Source: Hyphomicrobiaceae bacterium (GTDB lineage: Bacteria; Pseudomonadota; Alphaproteobacteria; Rhizobiales; Hyphomicrobiaceae). From it: a stretch of DNA of 64,000 nt. Shown here piece after piece: positions 27,150-35,535 of this stretch. Within the stretch, counting starts at the first letter, position 1, and each line of letters opens with the position of its first letter. A model generated the notes under the pieces. That model searched no databases. It saw only the letters and a list, made by a program, of their open reading frames with translations, and was not told the DNA's origin. A program made the translations under genes and the position numbers. The stretch covers positions 47,408-111,407 of the forward strand of contig JAGRKV010000076.1 of assembly GCA_020442165.1 (NCBI GenBank), in the 5' to 3' direction.

Positions 27150-28043
27150 ATGACTGATGACGCCAAGTCTACCGATCCACTGCTGGCGGACCGCCTGGAG
27201 CGGATTGCCGCCGCCCTCGAACGGCTAGCGCCTGCTCTCCCGCCTGCGCCAGACTTCAGCCAGGCGGAAGGATTTGTGTGGCAACCGGACCCCGGCAACT
27301 TTGTCGCCGTCGCGCACATCAACCGCGTGCCGCTGGGGCTGCTCAAGGGAATCGATCACGCGGCCGGACAGCTGCTCGACAACACAATGAGGTTTGCCAA
27401 GGGGCTGCCCGCCAACAACGCGCTTTTGTGGGGCGCGCGCGGGATGGGCAAATCCTCCCTGGTCAAAGCGATCCACGGTCATGTCGCGAAGGAGACCGCA
27501 CAAGCGGGCAAGGGCGGGCTCAAGCTGGTCGAAATCCATCGCGAGGACATCGCGACGCTGCCGCGCTGCCTGGCAGCCATGCGCGCCGTGACGCATCGCT
27601 TCATCGTTTTTTGCGACGATCTCTCTTTCGACCGGGATGACACCTCCTACAAGTCTTTGAAGGCCGTGCTCGAAGGCGGCATCGAAGGCCGGCCCGCCAA
27701 CGTCATCTTCTATGCGACGTCGAACCGGCGCCACCTGATGCCTCGCGACATGATGGAGAACGAACGGTCGACGGCCATCAACCCATCGGAAGCGGTGGAG
27801 GAGAAGGTTTCGCTTTCGGATCGGTTCGGCTTGTGGCTTGGCTTCCACAACGGAACGCAGGATCAGTTCCTCGACATGGTGCAAGGCTATGTCGCCTACC
27901 ATGGACTGCATATCGGCGCTGAAGAGTTGAGGCGGGATGCGCTTGAGTGGTCGATCACACGGGGCGGGCGATCGGGCCGTGTTGCGTGGCAGTACATCCA
28001 GGATCTCGCCGGCCGGCTTGGCCAGACATTGAGATCGGAATAA
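27150..28043 (+). CDS. DUF815-family AAA-type ATPase
   Basis: This 297-residue protein is a P-loop ATPase. The Walker A sequence is ALLWGARGMGKSSLVKA (about residue 91-107) and Walker B is HRFIVFCDDLSFD (about 150). A sensor-like asparagine follows in VIFYATSNRRHLMPRDM. An N-terminal helical region (DRLERIAAALERLAPAL) precedes it. The family is widespread in bacteria and its role is not defined. It is divergent from yajC and converges on the LysM lipoprotein gene, with a shared terminator between them. Confidence 0.85.
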   Translation: MTDDAKSTDPLLADRLERIAAALERLAPALPPAPDFSQAEGFVWQPDPGNFVAVAHINRVPLGLLKGIDHAAGQLLDNTMRFAKGLPANNALLWGARGMGKSSLVKAIHGHVAKETAQAGKGGLKLVEIHREDIATLPRCLAAMRAVTHRFIVFCDDLSFDRDDTSYKSLKAVLEGGIEGRPANVIFYATSNRRHLMPRDMMENERSTAINPSEAVEEKVSLSDRFGLWLGFHNGTQDQFLDMVQGYVAYHGLHIGAEELRRDALEWSITRGGRSGRVAWQYIQDLAGRLGQTLRSE

Positions 28044-28061
28044 GCGCAAACTAGCCGCGCT

Positions 28062-28153
28062 GCTGAACCGCTACTCGCTCCAGCTAAACATGCCCTCTTT
28101 TGTTATGGGCATGTTTTACACGCTGAACCGCTACTCACTTCAGCTAAACATGC
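28062..28153. repeat. Two near-identical 32-base repeats spaced by 60 bases, with hairpin
   Basis: Copies at 28062-28093 and 28122-28153 differ at only two positions and share the core GCTGAACCGCTACTC and CAGCTAAACATGC. The end of copy 1 pairs with the following bases: AAACATGCCC (28086-28095) and GGGCATGTTT (28107-28116) form a perfect ten-base-pair stem. The unit is outside genes, in the gap between two convergent genes. It looks like a small dispersed intergenic element rather than part of a gene. Confidence 0.8.
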
Positions 28154-28187
28154 TCTAGCGCCGGAGCATCCCGAAGCCGCAAAAGTA

Positions 28188-28213
28188 AAGGGCCGGCCCC
28201 GTCGCCGGCCCTT
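28188..28213 (-). terminator. Intrinsic terminator of the LysM/LytM lipoprotein gene
   Basis: A ten-base-pair stem (AAGGGCCGGC/GCCGGCCCTT) with a six-base loop is followed on the minus strand by TACTTTT. It lies 63 bases after the stop of the lipoprotein gene and between two convergent genes, so it may also act on the plus strand. Confidence 0.8.
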
Positions 28214-28275
28214 CGCCTGCTTCCCTCATTCCCTCGCGGTCTTACGCGCGTTCTCCCCGTCCAATCACCAGGAGC

Positions 28276-29736
28276 CTAGAGCCGATCCAGATAGGGCAGC
28301 GGATCGACGGGCTTGGAGCCCTGGCGAAGCTCGAAATGCAGTTGCGGCTGATCGACCTGGCCGGTCTTGCCCGCCTTGGCGATGATATCGCCCCGGCGGA
28401 CCTTGTCGCCACGCTTGACCAGCATCTGATCGGCGTGCGCGTAGGCCGTGACCCAACCGTTGTCGTGACGCAGAAGGATCAAGTTGCCATAGCCCTTGAG
28501 CTCGGAACCTGCGTAGGCAACCTCGCCCTCTTCGGCTGCATGCACATCGGCGCCAATCGGCAAAGCGATGTTGATGCCGTCGTTATGTGTGCCGTCCGTG
28601 CGCTGGCCAAAGCCGGAGATGACCTTGCCCTTCGACGGCCAGCGCAGCTTGCCGACGCCGACCTGCGACGGCGTAATCGAAACCGTCTGCACGGGCTTCG
28701 CCACGCCGGACTGTTCAGCCGAGGCGGCTGGAGCGGCGGGCGCCGCTGGTGCATCGATCATGCGGTTGGTCGTCAAGGCCGCGACCTGGCGCTCGGAGTT
28801 GATGACTGTCGGCTGGGTCGTTGACGCAATGTTGGGCGGTGTTGCCGGCTGCTCCTCGCGCGGTGCCGCCTTTGCTTCGGCGAACGTCGGCGTCGTATTG
28901 GCGCCGGGTACGCGGATGACGGCCCCAGGCTTCAGCTGACGCGGGTTGGTAATCGCATTGGCGCTCTGCAGGTCGGCAGTCCTCACATTGTGCGTGCGGG
29001 CAATCTTGAACAGACTGTCACCGGGCTGGACCGTATAGCTGCCGCCCCAGTTGCTGGGATTTTCCGCAACAGGAACCCGAGGTGCGGCCGCAACATGCGA
29101 GCGTGGCGCGGGTCGTGTCTCCTGCGGCGCTGCGATGGTGCCGCCGCTGCCGGGCATGCGCAGGCGCTGGCCAGGATGGATCATCGGAGAGGACAGGCTG
29201 TTTGCCGCCATCAGCTCCTTCACCGTCACGTTATTGCGGCGTGCCAGGCTGTAGAGCGTATCGCCGCGCTGCACTTCGATGCCATCACTGTTATCGGTTG
29301 GTGCCGGGGCGGGGCGCGCCGCAGATCTCGCGGGCTGATATGTGGCGCGCGGCGGCTGGTAGGGCGCGGTGTTCGTGTGGCTTGTCGCATAGCTTTCGCG
29401 CGGGGCCTGCGCGGGCGGCACATCGGGTAGCGCCGCGATCTCGAAGTTGCGATTGGAGCGGCCACTGCTTGGCGGCACATATGTGCCGTCAATGTAACCC
29501 GACGAGCGGTCTGCCGACTGTGCGAGCGAAGGCCCGCCCGATGACATCGGCTCCGACGGCGTCGGGATCGAAGCCGTTTCGTCACTCTTGCCATTGAGAT
29601 TGAAAGCCGGAACGTCGAAGCGGCCGACATCAGCGCTGCAACCACCAAGGGTCAATGCAAGCGTTAACGCAGAAAGCAGCGCGCCGGGCTTTCCCGCGCC
29701 ACTCGTATACCGTCCAATACGCTGAAAACTCTTCAT
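28276..29736 (-). CDS. LysM/LytM-domain lipoprotein with degenerate peptidase site (NlpD/DipM-like)
   Basis: This 486-residue envelope protein has a lipobox (TLALTLGGC, lipidated Cys about residue 33), a disordered linker, LysM domains at about 153-195 and 234-277, an Ala/Pro linker and a C-terminal M23/LytM domain (366-478). The zinc site is not intact: HNDGIN puts Asn385 and Asn389 where active enzymes have His and Asp, and the HxH motif reads QLH (465-467). It is therefore likely an amidase activator in cell division, like NlpD or Caulobacter DipM, rather than a peptidase. The start at 29736 has GAGG eight bases upstream. A CtrA-like site lies 42 bases upstream. Confidence 0.88.
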   Translation of the reverse strand: MKSFQRIGRYTSGAGKPGALLSALTLALTLGGCSADVGRFDVPAFNLNGKSDETASIPTPSEPMSSGGPSLAQSADRSSGYIDGTYVPPSSGRSNRNFEIAALPDVPPAQAPRESYATSHTNTAPYQPPRATYQPARSAARPAPAPTDNSDGIEVQRGDTLYSLARRNNVTVKELMAANSLSSPMIHPGQRLRMPGSGGTIAAPQETRPAPRSHVAAAPRVPVAENPSNWGGSYTVQPGDSLFKIARTHNVRTADLQSANAITNPRQLKPGAVIRVPGANTTPTFAEAKAAPREEQPATPPNIASTTQPTVINSERQVAALTTNRMIDAPAAPAAPAASAEQSGVAKPVQTVSITPSQVGVGKLRWPSKGKVISGFGQRTDGTHNDGINIALPIGADVHAAEEGEVAYAGSELKGYGNLILLRHDNGWVTAYAHADQMLVKRGDKVRRGDIIAKAGKTGQVDQPQLHFELRQGSKPVDPLPYLDRL

Positions 29737-29777
29737 GATACGCACCTCTACTCCCTCATTGATTAAGCCTTAACCGG

Positions 29778-29792
29778 TTAATCAACCCTTAA
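29778..29792 (+). promoter_or_regulatory. CtrA-like binding site upstream of the LysM/LytM gene
   Basis: The sequence TTAATCAACCCTTAA followed by C fits the alphaproteobacterial CtrA consensus TTAA-N7-TTAAC exactly. Two more TTAA units lie at 29763 and 29770, and TTAACCGGTTAA (29770-29781) is a perfect palindrome. The site is 42 bases upstream of the start of a division-related gene. Binding is inferred from the motif and position only. Confidence 0.6.
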
Positions 29793-30159
29793 CGGGCAAC
29801 GAGAGAGTCCCACGTTATCGGTACGTCTGGCCGAGACGAACGCTCACACGAGGCCGGCTTGGCACCGATGAAAATCTTGCGATCCAAACGCATCACGGGT
29901 GCTCGCAATAAAGCTCGAACACGCCGCTCGCCATTGGGGAATGGATGTACGGTCAGAACGCTTGCCACGGCTCCAACACTAGATCGTGATTGTGCGAGGC
30001 GTTTGGCCGAGTTGCGACATTTCCGGGGCACGGACCAATCGCGACCAATTGTGTTGCGCATGCATTCGGATGGCAGTGGAAGGAGCGGAATGCTTCAATC
30101 GAAAGCTTGTGCCTTCGCTTCAGTCAGTGACTCTATCCACGCGCAACCTGCTGCCGCGA
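29793..30159. other. Gene-free gap between the LysM/LytM gene and surE
   Basis: About 367 bases contain no supported gene. In many related bacteria a protein-L-isoaspartate methyltransferase gene (pcm) occupies this position between surE and the LysM/M23 gene. No fragment of such a gene is recognisable here in either strand. Confidence 0.5.
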
Positions 30160-30933
30160 TCACTTCGCAGAATTCTTGCTGAAGACTTCGTTCAAAGCTG
30201 CTGTCGCTGGCAGGTGCGTGAGGTTCGGCGTCAATGGCGTTACCGAAATCAGACCTTCATAGATCGCCCACAGGTCGGTGCCTTCCATCGGATTGGACCG
30301 GCGGCGTTCGAAGTTGAACCAGTAGTAGGGCTGCTTCCACGTATCGAAGCGCTCGTCGATGTGCAGCAAGGACTGATCGCGCTTTCCCTGCACCGTCACC
30401 ATGATCCCCTTCACTTCATCAGGCGGCAGCGGCGGGAAGTTCACGTTCATCAACACGGATGGATTCCAATCCATATCGAGCAGGCGGCGCACGATGCCCG
30501 GCCCGTGCGCCAATCCAGTCTCCCAGTGGATGTCGCCGGAGTCGTAGTCGATCGACTGGCTCATGGCGATCGAGCGAATACCGAGAAGCGAGCCTTCGAT
30601 GGCGCCTGCAATCGTACCTGAATAGGTGACGTCCTCGGCGATGTTGGAACCGCGATTGATACCCGACAGGATAAGATCGGGTGGCGACTTCAGCAGGATG
30701 TGGCGCACGCCCATGATGACGCAATCCGTCGGCGTGCCCTTCACCGAAAAGGTCTTGGGCGCCACTTCCATGCAGCGCAACGGCTCGTGCAGCGTCAGTG
30801 AATGCGACGCGCCAGACTGGTTCGTGTCGGGTGCCACGATCCACACATCATCGGACAACGTGCGTGCGATGTCGGCCAGGACCTTGAGGCCTGGTGCGTT
30901 GATGCCGTCGTCGTTGGTAATGAGAATTCGCAT
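30160..30933 (-). CDS. surE: 5'/3'-nucleotidase SurE
   Basis: This 257-residue protein is the metal-dependent nucleoside monophosphate phosphatase SurE. The N-terminus MRILITNDDGINAPG carries the two metal-binding aspartates; PDTNQSGASHSLTL supplies the conserved Asn and Ser residues; and LILSGINRGSNIAEDVTYSGTIAGA is the second family block. ATG 30933 was chosen because the fold begins exactly there; the open frame continues to 31017. It lies 55 bases downstream of serS on the same strand, the usual order in this group. Confidence 0.96.
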   Translation of the reverse strand: MRILITNDDGINAPGLKVLADIARTLSDDVWIVAPDTNQSGASHSLTLHEPLRCMEVAPKTFSVKGTPTDCVIMGVRHILLKSPPDLILSGINRGSNIAEDVTYSGTIAGAIEGSLLGIRSIAMSQSIDYDSGDIHWETGLAHGPGIVRRLLDMDWNPSVLMNVNFPPLPPDEVKGIMVTVQGKRDQSLLHIDERFDTWKQPYYWFNFERRRSNPMEGTDLWAIYEGLISVTPLTPNLTHLPATAALNEVFSKNSAK

Positions 30934-30988
30934 CGCGTCCGCCCCTGCCCGTCGCCCTTCGCGAAGGGAGAAGGAAGTCACATACCGA

Positions 30989-32281
30989 CTAGACTTTGCC
31001 GATGACCTCGATGCCATTCATGTAGGGCTTCAGTGCATCGGGTATGACAATCGAACCGTCGGCCTGTTGATAATTTTCCATCACAGCGACAAGTGTGCGG
31101 CCCACCGCGAGGCCCGATCCGTTCAACGTATGAACATAACGCACGTCCTTCTCGCCGGCGCGATAGCGTGCGTTCATACGCCGCGCCTGGAAGTCACCGC
31201 AGACCGAGCACGACGAGATCTCACGATAGGTGTCCTGCCCGGGCAGCCAGACCTCGATGTCGTACGTCCTCTGGCTGGCGAAGCCCATGTCGCCAGTGCA
31301 TAGCATCATGGTGCGATAGGGCAGGCCGAGCTTCTCCAGGATGCCCTGCGCGCAGGCGGTCATGCGCTCGTGCTCGGCAATGGAATCTTCAGGCTTTGTG
31401 ATCGAGACCAGCTCGACCTTGGAGAACTGGTGCTGGCGGATCATGCCGCGCGTGTCCTTGCCCGCCGCCCCAGCTTCGGAACGGAAGCATGGCGTCCACG
31501 CCGTCATGCGCATCGGCAGCTTGTCGGCTTCGAGGATCTCTTCGCGGACGATATTGGTGAGCGAGACTTCGGCGGTGGGAATGAGCCAGAAGCCATTATC
31601 GGTGTGGAACAGATCCTCGGCGAATTTCGGCAGATTGCCGGTGCCGTAGGCGGTGTGGTCCTTCACAAGCAATGGCGGATTGAATTCGGTGTAGCCACCG
31701 ACGTTCTCGCCAGCGGGCCCCGTGTGCTGGTCGATCATGAAGCTTGCAATCGCACGCTCCAGACGCGACAGGGCACCTTTCAGGAATACGAAGCGCGCGC
31801 CCGAAACTTTGGCCGCCGTCTCGAAGTCCATCAGGCCCAGCGCCTCGCCCAGCTCGAAGTGCTGCTTCACCTCGAAGTCGAACTTCTTGGGCTCACCCCA
31901 GCGGCGCACCTCTTTGTTGTCGTGCTCGTCCTTGCCATCAATGACGTCCGCCAGCGGCAGGTTGGGGATCACCGAGAGCGCATCGTTGAGGGCGGCAACG
32001 AGCTTGCGCTCTTCCTCCTCTCCGCCCTGGATCACTTCCTTCAGCTCGGCCACTTCGGCCTTCAGCTTGTCGGCGGTTGCGGTGTCCTTGGCACCCATGG
32101 CCTTGCCGATCTCTTTCGAGGCGGCATTACGGCGCTGCTGGGCGTCCTGCAGCTTGGTCTGGTGGCGGCGGCGGGCATCGTCCAGCTCGATGAGCTTGGC
32201 AGACAGGGGCTCAAGCCCGCGGCGCTTCAGGCCGGTGTCGAAGGCTTCGGCGTTGTCTCTGATCCACTTGATGTCGAACAC
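30989..32281 (-). CDS. serS: Serine--tRNA ligase
   Basis: This 430-residue class II aminoacyl-tRNA synthetase has an N-terminal coiled-coil arm (about residues 30-100, rich in Lys, Glu and Gln) and the class II core with LPIRM-like KLPMRMTAWTPCFRSEAGAAGKDTRGMIRQHQF and the final motif 3 GSGLAVGRTLVAVMENYQ. The start is a GTG (VFDIKWIRDN), nine bases after GGAGG; the ATG of the longer open frame at 32383 would add an atypical 34-residue extension. It heads the serS-surE pair and follows tatC. Confidence 0.97.
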   Translation of the reverse strand: MFDIKWIRDNAEAFDTGLKRRGLEPLSAKLIELDDARRRHQTKLQDAQQRRNAASKEIGKAMGAKDTATADKLKAEVAELKEVIQGGEEEERKLVAALNDALSVIPNLPLADVIDGKDEHDNKEVRRWGEPKKFDFEVKQHFELGEALGLMDFETAAKVSGARFVFLKGALSRLERAIASFMIDQHTGPAGENVGGYTEFNPPLLVKDHTAYGTGNLPKFAEDLFHTDNGFWLIPTAEVSLTNIVREEILEADKLPMRMTAWTPCFRSEAGAAGKDTRGMIRQHQFSKVELVSITKPEDSIAEHERMTACAQGILEKLGLPYRTMMLCTGDMGFASQRTYDIEVWLPGQDTYREISSCSVCGDFQARRMNARYRAGEKDVRYVHTLNGSGLAVGRTLVAVMENYQQADGSIVIPDALKPYMNGIEVIGKV

Positions 32282-32393
32282 GGGTCTTCCCCTCCGAGCT
32301 GGTGCATGGGGCGCGGTCAAACGCGCGCGAATCTGGCCCGTCCTATAGGACGCGAGCCTTGCGCGGTCCAGACGTGGGATCAAATTGGCCAGT

Positions 32394-33260
32394 CTACGCC
32401 GGTTTTGGCGCCTGCTTCTCGACCCGCCTGACCACCAGGATCGAGGCTTCGTAGAGGAGCCACGTCGGCGTCCCCATGATGAGCATGGAGATCGCGTCGG
32501 GCGGGGTCAGCACGGCTGCGGCGGCAAAGATGCCGAGGATCGCATAGCGGCGCGCCGCCACCAGGCTTTCTGATGTCACGATGCCAGCGCGGGCCAGCAA
32601 CGTCAGCACGACGGGAAGCTGGAAGCAGATGCCGAAGCCGAAAATGAGCGTCATGATGAGCGAGAGATATTCGCTCACCTTTGGCAACAGCTCGATTGCT
32701 GCTTGCCCATCGCCGCCGGTCTGCTCGAAGCCGACCGAGAACCGCACCAGCAGCGGCATGGCGATGAAATAGACAATTGCCGCACCCAGCGCGAACAGCA
32801 GCGGCGTCGCCACGAGATAGGGGCGGAATGCGGCACGCTCGCTCTTGTAGAGGCCCGGCGCAACAAACTTGTAGATCTGTACCGCGACGACCGGGAAGGA
32901 CAGGAACGCGGCGCCGAACATCGCCACCTTGATGTCGACGAAGAACTTCTCCAGCAGGTGCGTGTAGATCGTCTTGGCGTGCTCGGGGCCGACAACGCTC
33001 ACGAACGGCCATAGCAGAATGTTGTAGATGTGCTTGGCGACGGTGAAACACGCCAGGAACATGACGAAGAAAGCCGCGACCGAGTAGATCAGCCGCTGGC
33101 GCAATTCGATCAAATGATCGAGCAATGGCGCCTTCGAGGCGTCGATATCGTCCTGGCCATCGTGATCGCGGGCTGAGTGTTCGCTCGCGGCTACGCTTCC
33201 GGCCGTATTGTTCCGCTCTGCCACGTTCGGCAGCTTCTTGTCATCGTCAGGCCCGGTCAT
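32394..33260 (-). CDS. tatC: Sec-independent protein translocase subunit TatC
   Basis: This 288-residue protein is the multispanning receptor of the Tat system for folded proteins. After a charged N-terminal region it shows LLDHLIELRQRLIYS, the conserved cytoplasmic segment, and six hydrophobic segments, with FVAPGLYKSERAAFRPYL in the first periplasmic-to-cytoplasmic turn and VLTPPDAISMLIMGTPTWLLYE at the last helices. Its ATG overlaps the tatB stop by four bases, so tatA, tatB and tatC are read in one direction. The N-terminus is about 40 residues longer than usual. Confidence 0.96.
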   Translation of the reverse strand: MTGPDDDKKLPNVAERNNTAGSVAASEHSARDHDGQDDIDASKAPLLDHLIELRQRLIYSVAAFFVMFLACFTVAKHIYNILLWPFVSVVGPEHAKTIYTHLLEKFFVDIKVAMFGAAFLSFPVVAVQIYKFVAPGLYKSERAAFRPYLVATPLLFALGAAIVYFIAMPLLVRFSVGFEQTGGDGQAAIELLPKVSEYLSLIMTLIFGFGICFQLPVVLTLLARAGIVTSESLVAARRYAILGIFAAAAVLTPPDAISMLIMGTPTWLLYEASILVVRRVEKQAPKPA

Positions 33261-33655
33261 GTCTGGTGCGGCTCTCCGGCAGGGCCTGCGTCGGGCGGTA
33301 CGGATTTGATGGCGGAACCTGCGTCAGTCGGGTCGGGCGAGCGGGGAGCAGCAGCCGTTTTCTGCGACTTCATCGCACGATCGGCACTCTCAGCCTGCCT
33401 TTCGGCAGCGGTCATGGCATCGCGTGCCGCGCCTTCCATCTCGCTCTTGAAACCGGTCAGATCATTCTTGAGCTGATCCAGTTCGGCCTCCTTGAGGGCC
33501 TGGTCGAAGTGCTGGCGGAACTCGGCGGCCTGGCGCTTCAGGACGCCGGCATAGCGGCCCAGCGTTCGCAGCATCGCGGGCAGTTCCTTTGGGCCAACGA
33601 CGATCAGGGCGATGACGCCCAGGATCATCAGCTCGCTCCAACCGATATCGAACAT
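33257..33655 (-). CDS. tatB: Sec-independent protein translocase subunit TatB
   Basis: This 132-residue protein has the TatB pattern: a membrane helix starting MFDIGWSELMILGVIALIVVGPKELPAMLRTLG, with the conserved Glu at residue 8 and the Gly-Pro turn, followed by a charged amphipathic and coiled-coil region. The ATG at 33655 was preferred over 33694 because family members start with this helix. It overlaps tatC and follows tatA after a gap of about 175 bases without a gene. Confidence 0.95.
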   Translation of the reverse strand: MFDIGWSELMILGVIALIVVGPKELPAMLRTLGRYAGVLKRQAAEFRQHFDQALKEAELDQLKNDLTGFKSEMEGAARDAMTAAERQAESADRAMKSQKTAAAPRSPDPTDAGSAIKSVPPDAGPAGEPHQT

Positions 33656-33830
33656 GCGATTTGCTGCTTTGCTTGCAAAGGCGGCCAGGCTCACCCCGGC
33701 GCGGAGCGCTCAACTTATCGAAGTCCAGTGCCTGCGCATGCCACCCGCACTTGAGCGGTTGGGCTGCGCGGCAGGGCACGGAACGACCGGACCCGGTGTG
33801 GCCCCGAGCGCTTTCGCAACCGGTGCCTCG

Positions 33831-34058
33831 TCAACCAGCCTTGTTGTGTTCGGTGGATTTCGCGGCCTCGACAGCTGGCTTGTGATCGATCGTCCTGCCG
33901 CCGTTGTCGGCGACATCGTCATCATCAGCCATGCCCTTCTTGAAGCTCTTGATCCCCTTGGCGACGTCTCCCATCACCTCGGAAATCTTTCCGCGGCCAA
34001 ACAGCAGCACCACGATCAACAACAGGATGATCCAGTGCCAGATGCTCATTGCACCCAT
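33831..34058 (-). CDS. tatA: Sec-independent protein translocase subunit TatA
   Basis: This 75-residue protein has the TatA form: MGAMSIWHWIILLLIVVLLFGRGKISEVMGDVAKGIKSFKKGM, a short membrane helix, the FGRGK hinge and an amphipathic helix, then an acidic tail. GAGGAG lies nine bases before the ATG. It is the first of the tatABC genes and forms the pore component. Confidence 0.95.
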   Translation of the reverse strand: MGAMSIWHWIILLLIVVLLFGRGKISEVMGDVAKGIKSFKKGMADDDDVADNGGRTIDHKPAVEAAKSTEHNKAG

Positions 34059-34176
34059 ACGCTCAACTCCTCGCCTCTTGCGGCGTCCATTCCTTCGACT
34101 GGCCGCACTATTACAGAAAGGTCCAAGGGCAGCAAGCAACGCCACACTCTAGCGTTGCACTCGCAACCGTTTGAAA

Positions 34177-35349
34177 CTACGCCGTTTCCTGACGCACCCG
34201 TGGGAACACGAGGATACGCTCAGGATCAATCTCGACGCCGACCTCCGCTCCCTTGCGCCAGCTCTCGCCAACTGCAACACGGGTTCGGGCTCGCAACGGC
34301 TCGTCAAAACCCTGAACGCCGATCTCGACCAGGCCGAAATCTCCCAGAAACTTGACGTGCAGCACCCGGCCGGCCAATCCGCAGGTGCCGGCTGGCCGCA
34401 ATCGAATGCCACGTTCACGGATGCACATTGTCGCCCGCTCGCCGTTGGCCATGCCCGGTGCCGGAACACGGCCAAACGGCATATCGATGACGCCACCCTT
34501 AACCGTGACGTCCAGTTCGTTGATCTCCGAGAACAGCCGGGCGACGAAAAGTTCGGCCGGATGATGGTAAAGCTCCTCCGCGCGTCCCAGCTGCACCACG
34601 CGGCCAGCGCGCATGACTGCGATACGGTCGCCAAGCCGCATGGCCTCTTCGGGGTGGTGGGTCACGATCATGCAGGTGGCGCGCGTCTCACGCAGCAGCG
34701 CCAGCGTTTCCTCCTGCATGCTATCGCGCAGCTGCACGTCGAGCCCGGAGAACGGCTCGTCCATCAGCACGACCGATGGGCGCGGGACGATCGCGCGGGC
34801 CAGGGCGACACGCTGCTGCTGGCCGCCAGACAGAATGTGCGGATAGGAATTCGCGTAGCTCTCCAGCCCGACGCGCGACAGCACACTCACGGCTTCGCGA
34901 CGGGCGACATCCGGCGCCAGCCCTTTCAGGCCGAAAGCGACGTTCTGCAGGATCGTCAGGTGCGGAAACAGTGCGAAATCCTGAAACATCAGGCCGACGC
35001 TGCGCTGCTCGGGTGGAACGAAACGGCTCGGACCAGCAACCTCGCTGCCGTTTATCAGAACGCGGCCCGCCGTTGGCCGCTCGATGCCCGAGGCGATGCG
35101 CAACAGTGTTGTCTTGCCGCAGCCGGAGGGGCCTAGCAGGCAGACGACCTCGCCGGGGGCGATATCGAGATCGACGCCGCGAAGAGCGTCGTTAGCGTCA
35201 TAGCTCCGCTCGACCTTCTCGAAGGTGAGGCGAGCGGCAAAGGTCGCGGCGGCGCGCAAGCCTGATCCCGCAGGAGAAGCCTGCATGGCGGCCGTGGCGG
35301 CTTTACCGTTGTGGCGTGCCTCCCACCACTGCTTGACGTTCCAGCTCAT
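34177..35349 (-). CDS. ABC transporter ATP-binding protein (FbpC-like), no permease nearby
   Basis: This protein of about 390 residues is a CUT1/iron-type importer ATPase. It has Walker A GPSGCGKTT, the Q-loop in MFQDFALFPHL, signature LSGGQQQRVALARA, Walker B VVLMDEPFSGLD and the H-loop in VTHHPEEAMRLGDRI. A C-terminal TOBE-like domain contains MCIRERGIRLRP. The FbpC group serves iron(III), but spermidine or thiamine ATPases look similar. No permease or binding protein is adjacent in the window, so its partners must be elsewhere. The start is uncertain among 35379, 35349 and 35286. Confidence 0.85.
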   Translation of the reverse strand: MSWNVKQWWEARHNGKAATAAMQASPAGSGLRAAATFAARLTFEKVERSYDANDALRGVDLDIAPGEVVCLLGPSGCGKTTLLRIASGIERPTAGRVLINGSEVAGPSRFVPPEQRSVGLMFQDFALFPHLTILQNVAFGLKGLAPDVARREAVSVLSRVGLESYANSYPHILSGGQQQRVALARAIVPRPSVVLMDEPFSGLDVQLRDSMQEETLALLRETRATCMIVTHHPEEAMRLGDRIAVMRAGRVVQLGRAEELYHHPAELFVARLFSEINELDVTVKGGVIDMPFGRVPAPGMANGERATMCIRERGIRLRPAGTCGLAGRVLHVKFLGDFGLVEIGVQGFDEPLRARTRVAVGESWRKGAEVGVEIDPERILVFPRVRQETA

Positions 35350-35535
35350 CACTCGCTTTCCGCTTACGGACCGGAACATTGGCCGCGCACTTACCCTTCA
35401 GGAAGGGCGCCTTGGCGCGGGCCCGCAAACCGGCCACCCGGAGGCCATATCGCCTGCCGGACGGCGGGGCAAGGTCGATCCGTTGCAAAGCTTGCCGGAG
35501 CGGGGCTTCACAACGGCCCGGTGCCGGGTGGTCTA

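Noticed and set aside
29859..30182. 107-codon plus-strand open frame in the gap before surE
   Set aside because: It has no ribosome-binding site or recognisable domain, and overlaps the surE end on the other strand.
31370..32431. 353-codon plus-strand open frame opposite serS
   Set aside because: It mirrors the serS coding region and has no family feature; the serS motifs on the other strand are unambiguous.
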